Of a DNA stretch of 64,000 nucleotides, positions 28,473 through 37,760 are shown one piece after another. The stretch covers positions 2,046,001-2,110,000 of the forward strand of contig OY969604.1 of assembly GCA_963701325.1 (NCBI GenBank), in the 5' to 3' direction. This DNA is from Bog-756 sp963701325 (GTDB taxonomy: Bacteria; Actinomycetota; Acidimicrobiia; Acidimicrobiales; RAAP-2). The number at the start of each line of letters is the position of its first letter. Position 1 is the stretch's first letter. The position numbers and the translations under genes are program-made. The notes beneath the pieces were generated by a model that searched no databases, was not told where the DNA came from, and saw nothing but the letters and a program-made list of their open reading frames with translations.

Positions 28473-28764
28473 GGGAGAGCCCGAGTCGTCCTGCCCGTTC
28501 CCCAGCAATCCCAATTTGTCGCATATTTGCAGGTCATCGGTGGTGCCTCCAGAGGGGCACGAAACGCGACGGGACGATCTTGGACACGATGAGACCGAAT
28601 TGTTGGCTCGGCTGTTAGCTTCGTCTCCCACCTCGTCGCACGTCGTCTCGACAACATCCTGTGGATCGCCACCCCCCCTCTGCGAGCGTCCCGACGAACC
28701 TGAGTGGTCCGATGAGCGACAGCGTGCGCACGGAACGCCTTACTTCTCGGGTTCGAGGCCACAC
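28473..28764. other. Junction region between att copy 1 and the defence island
   Basis: No gene was recognised. Unlike the right sides of copies 2 and 3, it lacks the GGTTCTCACGG double motif, so the arm region of this element end has been lost or replaced. Confidence 0.4.
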
Positions 28765-29529
28765 TCAAGGAGCTCGGCGGATCCAGTCGATCAGCAGCTC
28801 CCCTGCCCTGCGGAACTGAGCCGTCGTGGGGACGTACGACTCCGCCACTCCGGATCGGGCGATGAGACCCACGGTCCGGTCGGCGTCCTCGATCATGCAC
28901 CTCGTGATCTCGCGTGAGCACCACGGGCCGAGGTCGTGCGGTGCCGCGCGCAAGGAGATGGCGATCGAACGGGTCATCGCCGGATGGGACACCAACCGGA
29001 ACAGATCGAGATAGTCACCCCCGGCCTTGTCTGCCCGCACTCCTCTTCGCCGTGGTGCCGATTGCAGCTTCATGGCCACAAGACTCGCCGGGACGGCGAA
29101 CCGACACTGTACCCGAGCGACGATCGTGCCGCCCGTTTCAGCGATAAGGGAGAGCTCATCCGCGGTATCCAGCGCCCAACGGTGAGCGAGCACGAAGATG
29201 CGGTCTTCTTCCACATCGGGAAGCTGCTCTGTCGAGAGTTCGGCCGCCGGGACGTCACCCACTGCAATGCAGTCTACCTTCGTTCCATTGAGCGAACCGT
29301 CGATTCCTTGGGCGGCGACCACCGCTTCCACGACGGTCGGTTCATCCCCGTGTTGGGTTGCCACGGTATCGAGATCGTCGGTGACTCGGTGTGCTCCTCC
29401 GAGGCGTGCAAGGGCCGCCAGTCCGCCGATGACGGCGAACTCGGCATTCGGTGCCGATTCGGTCAGGGCGGCCAGCGACGCCACCAAGTTGCCGATCCCT
29501 GGACCTTCCAAGCGAAGCTCACCAGACAC
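28765..29529 (-). CDS. Nucleotidyltransferase-fold protein, AbiEii-like
   Basis: 254 residues from a GTG. The N-terminal part has FAVIGGLAALARLGGAHRVT followed by DDLD (residues 33-54), the GG...DxD pattern of the polymerase-beta nucleotidyltransferase fold used by AbiEii/MenT toxins and MNT proteins. SLVAMKLQSAPRRRGVRADK with a following DYLDLF resembles the lysine-containing helix downstream of the active site in AbiEii-like enzymes. It overlaps the winged-helix gene upstream by 11 nt. The predicted role is a toxin or phage-response transferase that modifies RNA or protein. Neither target nor toxicity can be read from sequence. Confidence 0.65.
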   Translation of the reverse strand: MSGELRLEGPGIGNLVASLAALTESAPNAEFAVIGGLAALARLGGAHRVTDDLDTVATQHGDEPTVVEAVVAAQGIDGSLNGTKVDCIAVGDVPAAELSTEQLPDVEEDRIFVLAHRWALDTADELSLIAETGGTIVARVQCRFAVPASLVAMKLQSAPRRRGVRADKAGGDYLDLFRLVSHPAMTRSIAISLRAAPHDLGPWCSREITRCMIEDADRTVGLIARSGVAESYVPTTAQFRRAGELLIDWIRRAP

Positions 29530-30469
29530 GTGTGAACTCCTTCGGGTCCCAATGTTCGAGGACTTCGCGACCCCGCGCCCGGTCCTGGGCCAGGTCGAGG
29601 GCTACGACAACCTGGTTCGCCACCGGGTACCCGTCCTGCTGGGCGGACGACTTCCAGCCGAAGCCATACCGGGACGGGCATACGGCCACCTCGGACCCTG
29701 TCCACCCGGACGTCGCGCCATAGGCACCGACGACAGTCGCGAGGTCCACGTCGTCGGCCACGTAGAGGCGTGGCCACGTCCCCGCCGCTCCGGCGACGAG
29801 AGGGACCCCGAGAGCCAGGGCACCCGAGGTACCGGTCAGCCGGTAGCGCTCCGGCGGCTCGGGAGGCGGTGGAGAGGGCATCGGCGTCCAGCGGGGCTTC
29901 CACTCTTCCGCAACTGCCCAGAACAGCTCGGGGATGATCGGAAGGTTGTCCGCCCCGACGAGTCCCTGGCGCCGGAGCGCAGTCAGGATCTCGGAGACCC
30001 GGCCAGGAGAGCGACCGATCTCTCGGGCAAGCTGGTTCACGCCGTGTGACTCGAGCGGGAACCGAAGCAAGCCGAGGGCGACATCGAGGCCGGTCCCCTT
30101 GAAGATCTCCATGACCCTGTGAGCAGGTGGGCCCGTACTGGGCCGAACATCGGCGTTCACGAAGATCCCCGCCGTGCGGATCCACAGGTGTCCACGGCGA
30201 TCCAGCCAGGCCAGACCGGCTTGACTCAATTGCGCCCTGGCCGCCTCGGAGATGCGGTCGGCCACGATGATCGTCGGAGGGCGAGCGGACGTGTCGTGGA
30301 CGTGTGCCAACAGTGCGCCGTCGCTCTCCCGGACGACCTTCACCCGGTCGACGACAAAGGTCGTGTCCCCGATCTCGACCGAGTCGTCCCCAAGCCAGCG
30401 CGCCTCGACTTCTGCTTCCTCGAGGGCCCCAGCCAAGTCGTCGGAGCTGTTCGCTGTTCGTGGCACCAC
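29519..30469 (-). CDS. Winged-helix partner of the nucleotidyltransferase, AbiEi-like
   Basis: 316 residues. The N-terminal region contains IIVADRISEAARAQLSQAGL then AWLDRRGHLWI (residues 67-97), a pattern seen in actinobacterial regulators next to nucleotidyltransferases. A clear helix-turn-helix lies at residues 143-171 (HGVNQLAREIGRSPGRVSEI). The C-terminal half resembles the antitoxin body of AbiEi-type proteins only loosely. It starts 93 nt after the end of jetD on the same strand, so it may be read with the Wadjet operon. It probably represses the module and neutralises its partner; this is inference. Confidence 0.6.
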   Translation of the reverse strand: MVPRTANSSDDLAGALEEAEVEARWLGDDSVEIGDTTFVVDRVKVVRESDGALLAHVHDTSARPPTIIVADRISEAARAQLSQAGLAWLDRRGHLWIRTAGIFVNADVRPSTGPPAHRVMEIFKGTGLDVALGLLRFPLESHGVNQLAREIGRSPGRVSEILTALRRQGLVGADNLPIIPELFWAVAEEWKPRWTPMPSPPPPEPPERYRLTGTSGALALGVPLVAGAAGTWPRLYVADDVDLATVVGAYGATSGWTGSEVAVCPSRYGFGWKSSAQQDGYPVANQVVVALDLAQDRARGREVLEHWDPKEFTRVW

Positions 30470-30562
30470 GAGTAGAGAATAGCATTTTCAGGCGGTCTGC
30501 CCGACTACGAATGTTGATCGGAACCAGGAGGCGAGTGTCGGTCGAAAGCAGGAGTACTCCGG

Positions 30563-31756
30563 TCAGGCCAACAGGGGCTCCAATTCCCTTTCCAACAGGG
30601 AAGGCCGGACCCGCTCCTGCTCGAGGCGGATCGTGGGACCGAATCGGTCTTCGACGAGGTCGCAGTAGAGCACCGCTTCGGCCTCGGTGAGATTCGGAAG
30701 GGGTCGATCGGTCGGGCTGGGCTCAGCGACCCACTGGCCTCGATGAGCGAGCAATGTGGCTTCATCCATCAGGATCGATCGAACCGAGTCGAATCGCGAC
30801 CGGAGCCGATTGAGGATGTCGAATCCGTGCGTGTCGATGTCACCCCAGTACACGATCTCCTTCCCGACCAGCCACGGGAGTGGCCGCAACGAGGCGAGTC
30901 CGAATCCCGATCCGAACACCACGAGGGCATCGGGTACGTGAGGAAATGCCAGGTAGGTGATCTCGTTCTCCACCACGAACAGGAGCCGGGAGGTCAGCTC
31001 CAGTGACGCGAGCTCCTCCGTGCGCAACGTGAATTCGGTGCACGCCCCGGGCAAGGCCGACTCAGACCCGAGTACACGGAAGCGCGTGTACTCAGGTTTG
31101 GCTCGGAAGCGATAGCGACGGGCAAAATCGCCGGCGGTGTAGTGCGTGTCGATTCGTCCTTCAGGCAAGACCGCCGTGAGGAGCTCGTCCAGTACCTTTC
31201 TGTGACGATCCACGAACTTGGTGTCGACGCCCTCGACGTCGATCTGCCGCAGATAGAGCTGCTCGGTACTCGCCTCCTTGACCCAGGCGACGATGGCGAG
31301 CAGATCGCTCCAGGCGTCTCCGTTGTCGATCGCCTTCAGCGGATGGGAGCGTACCCACGGGACCAGTTCGGGCACGGTACTCCTCGTCCGATCGATGTTC
31401 TCATCGAGGCTCCGTACCTCAGGCGTCGTGCCCAGCAGTGCGCACAGCTGGCCGAAGCTCTCGATCCGGATCCGTGCCGGCACCGAGTTCGATCCGAGGC
31501 TCCGTCCCCCGATGTTCCGGTACTCCACGGCGAACCTTGCCACCCCAGCCTTGGTCCGGCTGTCACGGCGGAACCGCTCCGCCCAAAGAACGGCGTCGTC
31601 GAATCTATAGAGCAGTTCGTCGGTCGACGGTGATTTCACCGGCAGTTCGATCGGTGCCCACGGCAAGCCCTCCGCGTACTCACGCAAGAGGCGGCCTGAC
31701 TTCCATCGCTTGCGCAGGGTTGCGACCAGGTCGTCCACATTCGTCCAGGTCGTCAT
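30563..31756 (-). CDS. jetD: Wadjet system nuclease JetD
   Basis: 397 residues. JetD is the TOPRIM-type endonuclease of the anti-plasmid Wadjet system, which cuts circular DNA brought by the JetABC SMC motor. An N-terminal DUF3322-like arm precedes the catalytic DUF2220 half. The latter shows VENEITYLAFP (acidic residue of the TOPRIM site, about 263) and VYWGDIDTHGFDILNRLRSR (DxD, about 303-308). The start overlaps the jetC stop by 4 nt (ATGA). All four subunits are present in the type I order A-B-C-D. Confidence 0.93.
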   Translation of the reverse strand: MTTWTNVDDLVATLRKRWKSGRLLREYAEGLPWAPIELPVKSPSTDELLYRFDDAVLWAERFRRDSRTKAGVARFAVEYRNIGGRSLGSNSVPARIRIESFGQLCALLGTTPEVRSLDENIDRTRSTVPELVPWVRSHPLKAIDNGDAWSDLLAIVAWVKEASTEQLYLRQIDVEGVDTKFVDRHRKVLDELLTAVLPEGRIDTHYTAGDFARRYRFRAKPEYTRFRVLGSESALPGACTEFTLRTEELASLELTSRLLFVVENEITYLAFPHVPDALVVFGSGFGLASLRPLPWLVGKEIVYWGDIDTHGFDILNRLRSRFDSVRSILMDEATLLAHRGQWVAEPSPTDRPLPNLTEAEAVLYCDLVEDRFGPTIRLEQERVRPSLLERELEPLLA

Positions 31757-34700
31757 GGAGTTTCGGCTACCGCCACGTCCTCGGGAACCTGAGGATCGCT
31801 GCGGTTGCCGTGCTCCTCACGACGGCTCCGAAACTCGGTGATGGTCAGGCACTGGAGACGTGAGTAGCTGCCGCTCGGGTTGTCGACGAAACCGACCGCG
31901 GCGACATGTGGCTCGATGACATGAATCTTCTGTAGCGGGGTCACGATCAGCAGCTGGAGGCCGAGGCGGGTGAACAGGTCGAGGGCGTAGCGGGTCGAGA
32001 GCTCCGAACCCCGGTTGAACGCTTCATCGATCACGACGAACCGGAAGGACTTCGATCGCTCGGAGCCCCAATCCAGCTTGAACTGGTATGCCAATGACGC
32101 AGCCAGCACCGTGTAGGCCAGCTTCTCCTTCTGCCCTCCCGACTTGCCGCCCGAGTCCGTGTAGTTCTCGTATTCGACGTCGTAGGCACGCCAGCGTTCG
32201 GATGCGGAGAACACGAACCACTGACGGACGTCCGTCACCCTGCGGGTCCAATTGCGGTCCTGATCGGCAGTTCCCTCGCGACCCTTGAACCGCTCGATGA
32301 TCTTCTTCACCTGAAGGAACTTCTCCTCCGAATACTGATCGTCGGTGACGGCACCGACCACATTGTCCGTACAGGCCCGGAGTTCGGCCCGGAACTCGCG
32401 CACCTCGATGTTCGGTGTCTGGTCGGGAACGAGCCGGATGTAGCGACCCTCGTTGTAGTCGATGCCCTTCAACGAATCATTGATGGTCTCTATGCGGTCA
32501 CGGATCACCCGTTCGTGCTTGTTTAGCTGAGCGGAGAACCCTGCGATGTCTCGGATCGTGTTCTGATTCAAGTAGTTCTTGAATTCCTGTTCGAAGCGGG
32601 GGAGATCGTCGGTAGCCACCCGCTGGTGGAGTTGGCGGTACTCGCCGGCCGATCCCATGGAATCGTCGAACTCGGACGTCTCGGTCGGGTACTTCGTCCG
32701 GAAGCCACCCATGGCACGGACGATGCGCACCTCGAGGTTTCCCCGTTGCCTGGTGATCTCGTTGAGCCGCTCGGCAAGGTGGGCACCGACCTCCTGCTGA
32801 GCCCCCCCGAGGACGACAGCATCAGGCGCATGGCCCTCGAGCAGCGTGGCCACCAGCTTGTCGATGGACGGGAACGACTGAGAGGCGTGCTCGAGCGCAT
32901 CGTCGTCGGACAGCAACGTGGCGAAGCGGTCGCGCTCACCCTCGGCTGACCGTTGACGCCCCTCCACGGCACCCCGCTCGCGCTGCAACCCGTTCCGCTC
33001 CTCCTCGGCGAAGCTCATTTGTTGTCGAACACGTTCGAGCTCGGCGGTCAAGAGGGCCAGTGTGTCTGACGAGGAGGCGATGCGGTCCTGCTCGACTCGG
33101 AGAGCGGTGATCTCGTTGATCAGTGCCTTCCAGTCCAGATCCACCCATCGGTCGTGCTCGGCAAGTCCGGCCAATGACTGAAGTTGGGACAATGCGGATC
33201 TCTCGCGCCCGATGAGCTCGGCGATCACCTGCGTGGCTGACGAAAGCCGTTGGTGCAGTGAGTTGGCATGGGCCACGAGCGCCTCGACCTTGGCTTTATT
33301 GGTCCAACCCAGGACGTACTCCCGACGGTCGTCGATCCTCTTGCGATCGTCCTTCTCGTGCCGGTCCCTGTCCTTGATCTGCCCGGATCGGGTGACCGCC
33401 TTCCGGGCGGAGCGGAACTCGCCGATGGTGTCCACGCATTCGTGGTTGGCACGACGGCCAAGTTCGCTCTCCAACCACTGCTCGAATCCCGTGTCAGGCT
33501 TGATCTCGAGCATGTCGACCAGGAGTGGATGGACAGACTGGCGCTCCGGTGGGGTTGACCGGGCGAGGCGGGGCGGGACCCGGAAATAGACGACCCGGGC
33601 ACCGAGGTGGTGGTCGTTGATCCAACCAGCCACGGCTTCGTAGTGGCGTTCCGGGACAAGCAGGGAGAGTGCGAACGAGTGCAGAATCCGTTCCGCCGCG
33701 CCTTCCCACTCATTCGCTTCCTCGAGGACCTGGATGAGCTCTCCGGCAAACGGAAGGTCGTCGGGATCGATACCGAGGTCGTCCCCGAGTCGCTGCCGCA
33801 ATTCGAGACTCACCCGGGGAACGTTGCTGCGACGGGACTGCAGGCTGTGCAACTCGTCATTGACCTGCTTCGACTCCTCGTCGATCGAGCGTTGCCCGAA
33901 CCGCCGTTCGTTCAGATCGTTCTGGAGAGCGGCGTGTTCGCTCTCCAGCTCTGCCCGTCTGGATTCAGCCCGGGCCCGGGTGGAGGCGAATTGTGTCGCC
34001 TCCGATACCGGCGCCATGCCTACCTCTGCCAGGCGCGTATTGTAACGATCGAACTTTTCCTTCCGAACCGGCTTCTCCCTCTCGCGACGTCCGATCTCCA
34101 GTTCGATGGCGGCCAATCGATCGCCTCCACTTCCGGCGATCTGGAGGCGCAACTGGCTCTCATCCTGGCGCCACGACTTGATTGCCGACTCAAGCGACTC
34201 GAGCAACTGGCCGAGCTCGAGAGCCCGGGTCTCCAGCGCCACGAGCTCCGTGTCGAGGACCTGGCGCATCTGGTCGGCAAAGTAGAGCGGCAGGGCCTGC
34301 TGCTCTCGTTCGAGAGAGGAGCGTTGCTCCGACAGCTGATTGTGTACCTCGATGTCGGCAACCAGGGGCTGGAGGAGCTCGAGTTGGGCACGCGCGCGCT
34401 GGACGGCATCGTGGGCCCGGGTCAGGTTGTCGAAGTGGTCGATCAGGTCGGCGATCTGGGCGCTGGTGTCGAACGGCTCGAGCATGTGGCTGCGGACGAA
34501 ATCGTTCAGATTCTCGACCGCTTTCATCGACACGGTCTGGTGGAAGAGCTCCATGGCCTGCTCGGATTCGATGCCGAGGCGTCGACGGAAGTCTCGGCCG
34601 TACTCGGGAAACGTTTCGTACAGGCGGGCTCCGGCATCCCGCAGCCCTCGCTTTAGGACGGAGAATTCGGAGCCAAACTCGGCGAATTCCTTGGTGATGG

Positions 34701-35187
34701 AGAACTCGGTATCGGAGACCACGAAGAACCGCTCGGGCTGGCCGACATCCCTCGTCCGGAACACCTGGGCCAATGTGACCGTCGTGGCGAAGTCAGTGTT
34801 TGCGAATACCCCGAGGATGACCGAGAACTGGCGGTCGTCTCGAAGTCCGACCGGCCGTGCGGCCCCGGTCGTCTCATTGCGTTCCGACTTGTAGTGCCCC
34901 TGGACGTAGGAGCGTAGATCCCGCTCTCGGGTCTCCGCGCCGGCAGCCTTGTTGTAGGAGATCTTGTTCGAAGGCAGCAGGAGGGTGGTGACGGCATCGA
35001 CCAGGGTCGACTTTCCCGACCCAATGTCGCCGGTGAGGAGTGCGTTGCGGCCGGCGAGTTCAAACGACCAGATCTTCTGGTCGAACGTTCCCCAGTTGTA
35101 GACCTCGAGTCGCTGCAGGCGGCAGCCGGGCAGTCGGTCGGGGCGTTGGTCCTCCAGCTCGATCGGGCTGAACAGCGAGGACGTCAC
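31753..35187 (-). CDS. jetC: Wadjet SMC-like ATPase JetC (MukB-like)
   Basis: 1144 residues. The Walker A loop LLTGDIGSGKSTLVDAV is near residue 55. A long coiled-coil region fills about 260-900. The ABC signature SGGKSGGQKEKLAYTVL is near 1015, and Walker B FVVIDEAFNRG near 1050. It is the loop-extruding ATPase of the Wadjet complex, which reels in DNA and detects small circles. It overlaps jetB and jetD by 4 nt each, so stoichiometric translation is likely. The length and motif order match type I JetC, and no disabling change is seen. Confidence 0.95.
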   Translation of the reverse strand: MTSSLFSPIELEDQRPDRLPGCRLQRLEVYNWGTFDQKIWSFELAGRNALLTGDIGSGKSTLVDAVTTLLLPSNKISYNKAAGAETRERDLRSYVQGHYKSERNETTGAARPVGLRDDRQFSVILGVFANTDFATTVTLAQVFRTRDVGQPERFFVVSDTEFSITKEFAEFGSEFSVLKRGLRDAGARLYETFPEYGRDFRRRLGIESEQAMELFHQTVSMKAVENLNDFVRSHMLEPFDTSAQIADLIDHFDNLTRAHDAVQRARAQLELLQPLVADIEVHNQLSEQRSSLEREQQALPLYFADQMRQVLDTELVALETRALELGQLLESLESAIKSWRQDESQLRLQIAGSGGDRLAAIELEIGRREREKPVRKEKFDRYNTRLAEVGMAPVSEATQFASTRARAESRRAELESEHAALQNDLNERRFGQRSIDEESKQVNDELHSLQSRRSNVPRVSLELRQRLGDDLGIDPDDLPFAGELIQVLEEANEWEGAAERILHSFALSLLVPERHYEAVAGWINDHHLGARVVYFRVPPRLARSTPPERQSVHPLLVDMLEIKPDTGFEQWLESELGRRANHECVDTIGEFRSARKAVTRSGQIKDRDRHEKDDRKRIDDRREYVLGWTNKAKVEALVAHANSLHQRLSSATQVIAELIGRERSALSQLQSLAGLAEHDRWVDLDWKALINEITALRVEQDRIASSSDTLALLTAELERVRQQMSFAEEERNGLQRERGAVEGRQRSAEGERDRFATLLSDDDALEHASQSFPSIDKLVATLLEGHAPDAVVLGGAQQEVGAHLAERLNEITRQRGNLEVRIVRAMGGFRTKYPTETSEFDDSMGSAGEYRQLHQRVATDDLPRFEQEFKNYLNQNTIRDIAGFSAQLNKHERVIRDRIETINDSLKGIDYNEGRYIRLVPDQTPNIEVREFRAELRACTDNVVGAVTDDQYSEEKFLQVKKIIERFKGREGTADQDRNWTRRVTDVRQWFVFSASERWRAYDVEYENYTDSGGKSGGQKEKLAYTVLAASLAYQFKLDWGSERSKSFRFVVIDEAFNRGSELSTRYALDLFTRLGLQLLIVTPLQKIHVIEPHVAAVGFVDNPSGSYSRLQCLTITEFRSRREEHGNRSDPQVPEDVAVAETP

Positions 35188-35795
35188 GCCAACTCCTCCG
35201 ACACATCCAGATCGGACAGATATTCATTGAGTCGTGCGTCGAACTCCGACAGCCACTGCCCATCGATGTAGGCCTTGAGAATCCGTCGGACCTCATACTT
35301 GTCCTGCTCGCCTCGGAGAGGGTGCAGAAAGCCCAGTTCGCAGACCCTCTTCACGGTGGTATCGATGTTGTCCACCAGGCGCGCTTCGTTGGTGCTGTCG
35401 GGCATGAACGGGCGGAGTAGCTCGATGATCTGGTCGCGGCTGAGAACCAGGCGGACATCTGAGCTGCTGGCATCGAACTCGGCCAGGCGCTTGCGCAACA
35501 GGGCCAGGAGTACGCTCACCTTGAAAGGCAGCGTGCGCCTGGCCACCAACCGCGGATATTCGGTTGCGTCCTGATCGATGACCTGACTGCGCAGGTAGGC
35601 ATATCCCTCCGCCTCGTCGACGACGACACTCAAACCGAGCACGGAGACATAGTCGCCGACCTGGTTCCGCAGTCCGAGCAGGTGGCCCCACTGCTTCTCG
35701 TGCAGATCCCGGTAGAGCGGACCCTTCATCAGATGGACCACCACCAGCGACAGGTCCGTCGGCTCATTCGGCGGGCCGATCGGCATGTCCGTCAC
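35184..35795 (-). CDS. jetB: Wadjet subunit JetB (DUF4194, MukE-like)
   Basis: 203 residues from a GTG at 35795 that overlaps the jetA stop by 4 nt (GTGA), matching the other junctions of the operon. An ATG lies three codons in, at 35786. The DUF4194 pattern is visible in LHEKQWGHLLGLRNQVGDYV, the DEAEGYAYLR segment and RRTLPFKVSVLLALLRKRL. It is the winged-helix KITE-type subunit that bridges the JetA kleisin and the JetC heads. No catalytic residues are expected. Confidence 0.92.
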   Translation of the reverse strand: MTDMPIGPPNEPTDLSLVVVHLMKGPLYRDLHEKQWGHLLGLRNQVGDYVSVLGLSVVVDEAEGYAYLRSQVIDQDATEYPRLVARRTLPFKVSVLLALLRKRLAEFDASSSDVRLVLSRDQIIELLRPFMPDSTNEARLVDNIDTTVKRVCELGFLHPLRGEQDKYEVRRILKAYIDGQWLSEFDARLNEYLSDLDVSEELA

Positions 35796-37237
35796 GACGG
35801 CTCCGAATGGTCCCGACTGAACGAGACTGCGGGCAGGTCGGCCGCTCGCTCGACTTCCCCGGTGCTCCACTGAATCTGATCATGGCGTTCCTCGTCGAAG
35901 ACGACGGTGAGGCCGGGCTCCTGCAACGACAGGTATCCGACCAGCTCGGCCAGGCCCTGCTCCAGCGGCTCACCCGCAATCACCTCACGGAGTCCGACCT
36001 GGTCGTCACTTCCGAGCGAGCTGAACACCCGCTGCACGAGCATGTCCCGATCGACATACAACTGGCTCAGCATGGCCGAGGCGTCGAAGTCATCGTCCCC
36101 ATGTTCCATCGACTCAGTCTCGAGTCGGTTGCGGCGCGAACGACGAAAGAGCGGACGCTCCATCGGCAAGCCGACGGTGACACCGAGGTCGTCAAGCTCC
36201 ATGGCGACCGCCGGTTCGGGTTGGTTGCGAATGCGGAGTGCCTTGCCCTCGATGGAGCGGAGCAGGTCGAAGACCCGCCGATTCTCGAGCCACACGTGAT
36301 CGTCGAGGAAGCGGCGCAGCTGGTCGGAGAGGAGACGAACAGTTGCCTGGGTACGCTCGCTGGCGTCGATCCAGTCGAAGTGGATCCGGCGCAGTCGCCC
36401 GTCCTGACTCCCGAGATTCTCGATCTGTTGGAGTCGCTCGAGGAGCTCGGTGAGTTCGGCCTGCTTGTGATGGGACAGCAGGAAGTCGTAGAAGGCCTGA
36501 AAGCTACGGCCCTGGTCCGACTCGGTGATGCTGGCGCGGCTCCCCAATGCCTCGTCGAGGAGGGCGCCCTTGGATCCCGACCAGCCAGCGATCTGCTCGC
36601 GGAGTGAACGGTCGAGCCCGCGGAAGTTCTCTTCGACCTGTCGAAAGTCGGCAAGTAGCTCCCGGGCGGTGCGGGCGAACTGCTGGTACCGGTCGCGCTG
36701 GCTCACTGCGTCAAGCATGATGAGTTCCCCCCGCTGGGCGGCAGCGATCTCCTCATCGATCTGCGCTCGCCGCCGCTGAAGCTCGGAGAGACGGCGCTCG
36801 GGGTCGTCATCGGCGCCGAAGACCATCTGACGCAGCAGTTCGAAAATCGTATTCAGACGTGACTCGGTACCGATGAACTCGCGAGCCGGAAGATCTTGGA
36901 CCCAGAGAAGTGCCTTCTCGACTGCGGGGGCCAGGTCGAAATGGGCTTCATCGGCACCGGCCGGGTAGTACTTCCGTAGCCAGCCGTGTTCGGGCGACGC
37001 CCAATCGTCGAGGTAGGCGGTTGCGGACCTCGGAAAGGTATCTTCCCCGAGCCGCTGGTTGAGCGCGAACAGCTCATCGTCCAACTGATCAGCGAGTTCA
37101 CTCGCCGGGATTCCACTGGCGTTGCCGTCGACGAATACCCGACCGAGGAAACTGAGCACCAGGGCGACGTTGTTCGAGCGCAGGAGCACCCACGCCGGGT
37201 GTTGGCTCCTCAGGTGAGCGATCTCGTCGTAGTTCAT
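35792..37237 (-). CDS. jetA: Wadjet subunit JetA (DUF3375, MukF-like kleisin)
   Basis: 481 residues, first gene of the operon. The DUF3375 family signature starts at HLRSQHPAWVLLRSNNVALV, followed by TAYLDDWASPEHGWLRKYYP and a helical middle region (RRLSELQRRRAQIDEEIAAA). The C-terminal part contains DRDMLVQRVFSSLGSDDQV. It is the kleisin that closes the JetC ring and recruits JetB. The operon promoter must lie in 37238-37718, where an 18-bp inverted repeat is present. Confidence 0.93.
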   Translation of the reverse strand: MNYDEIAHLRSQHPAWVLLRSNNVALVLSFLGRVFVDGNASGIPASELADQLDDELFALNQRLGEDTFPRSATAYLDDWASPEHGWLRKYYPAGADEAHFDLAPAVEKALLWVQDLPAREFIGTESRLNTIFELLRQMVFGADDDPERRLSELQRRRAQIDEEIAAAQRGELIMLDAVSQRDRYQQFARTARELLADFRQVEENFRGLDRSLREQIAGWSGSKGALLDEALGSRASITESDQGRSFQAFYDFLLSHHKQAELTELLERLQQIENLGSQDGRLRRIHFDWIDASERTQATVRLLSDQLRRFLDDHVWLENRRVFDLLRSIEGKALRIRNQPEPAVAMELDDLGVTVGLPMERPLFRRSRRNRLETESMEHGDDDFDASAMLSQLYVDRDMLVQRVFSSLGSDDQVGLREVIAGEPLEQGLAELVGYLSLQEPGLTVVFDEERHDQIQWSTGEVERAADLPAVSFSRDHSEPS

Positions 37238-37718
37238 CGTCGCCGCACGTGCCCCTCAGGGGATTGGGAGGACTCCCGGATCGGGCACGGGCGTCTGGTC
37301 ACGTGAGAATCGTACGTCGCAGGTGTGACGCCGGACGTGGTTCCGTGGCGGCAACGACCCGTTTGCCAAACCAGTGGTGGAGATCCTCCCGCTGCCCCCC
37401 AATCTTGCGTCCCGCTCGGGCGTGGCCAGGTGCTCGCCTGCGTTCTCAAGGTCCCCCGCGCTCCGGTGACTCGATCTGAGGCCGGCGCTACGCCGAGTCT
37501 TGCGGCAATCAGACGGACGGCATGCCAGCGCATCCCACTTCGCTTCTCCGCATCCCATCGAGGATCAAAGCCAATGTTGGCTTTTCGTCAGTGGCGAACA
37601 GGAACCATGTGAGTCCCCTGACAAGGGCTTTCGCGGTTCCCCCGAGGCGCTCGGGCACACAATGTTGGCTCGGTTGCGTCCGCAACAACTCTTGGCAGGC
37701 CTCTGACCTGGACTTTTA
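37238..37718. other. Wadjet upstream region, gene-free
   Basis: No gene and no integrase remnant were recognised. The region should hold the jetA promoter. It contains the inverted repeat at 37567-37584 and a second AATGTTGGCT copy near 37663. If this island once had its own integrase beside att copy 2, it has been lost. Confidence 0.45.
37567..37584. promoter_or_regulatory. 18-bp inverted repeat upstream of the Wadjet operon
   Basis: AAAGCCAA-TG-TTGGCTTT is a perfect 8+8 inverted repeat about 330 bp before jetA. The related AATGTTGGCT recurs about 90 bp to the right. It could be an operator, or a terminator for leftward or rightward transcripts. The 2-nt loop makes a terminator hairpin unlikely. 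Confidence 0.35.
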
Positions 37719-37760
37719 GCGCGCTCGGCAGGATTCGAACCTGCAACCTTCTGATCCGTA
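37719..37760 (-). repeat. tRNA-Arg(ACG) 3' fragment, copy 2 (att site)
   Basis: These 42 bp are identical to copy 3. On the minus strand they read from the ACG anticodon loop (TACGGATCAG) through the T-arm (GGTTCGAATCC) to the acceptor 3' side (CCGAGCGCGC). The 5' half of the tRNA is absent, so this is a displaced attachment-site copy and not a gene. Confidence 0.88.
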
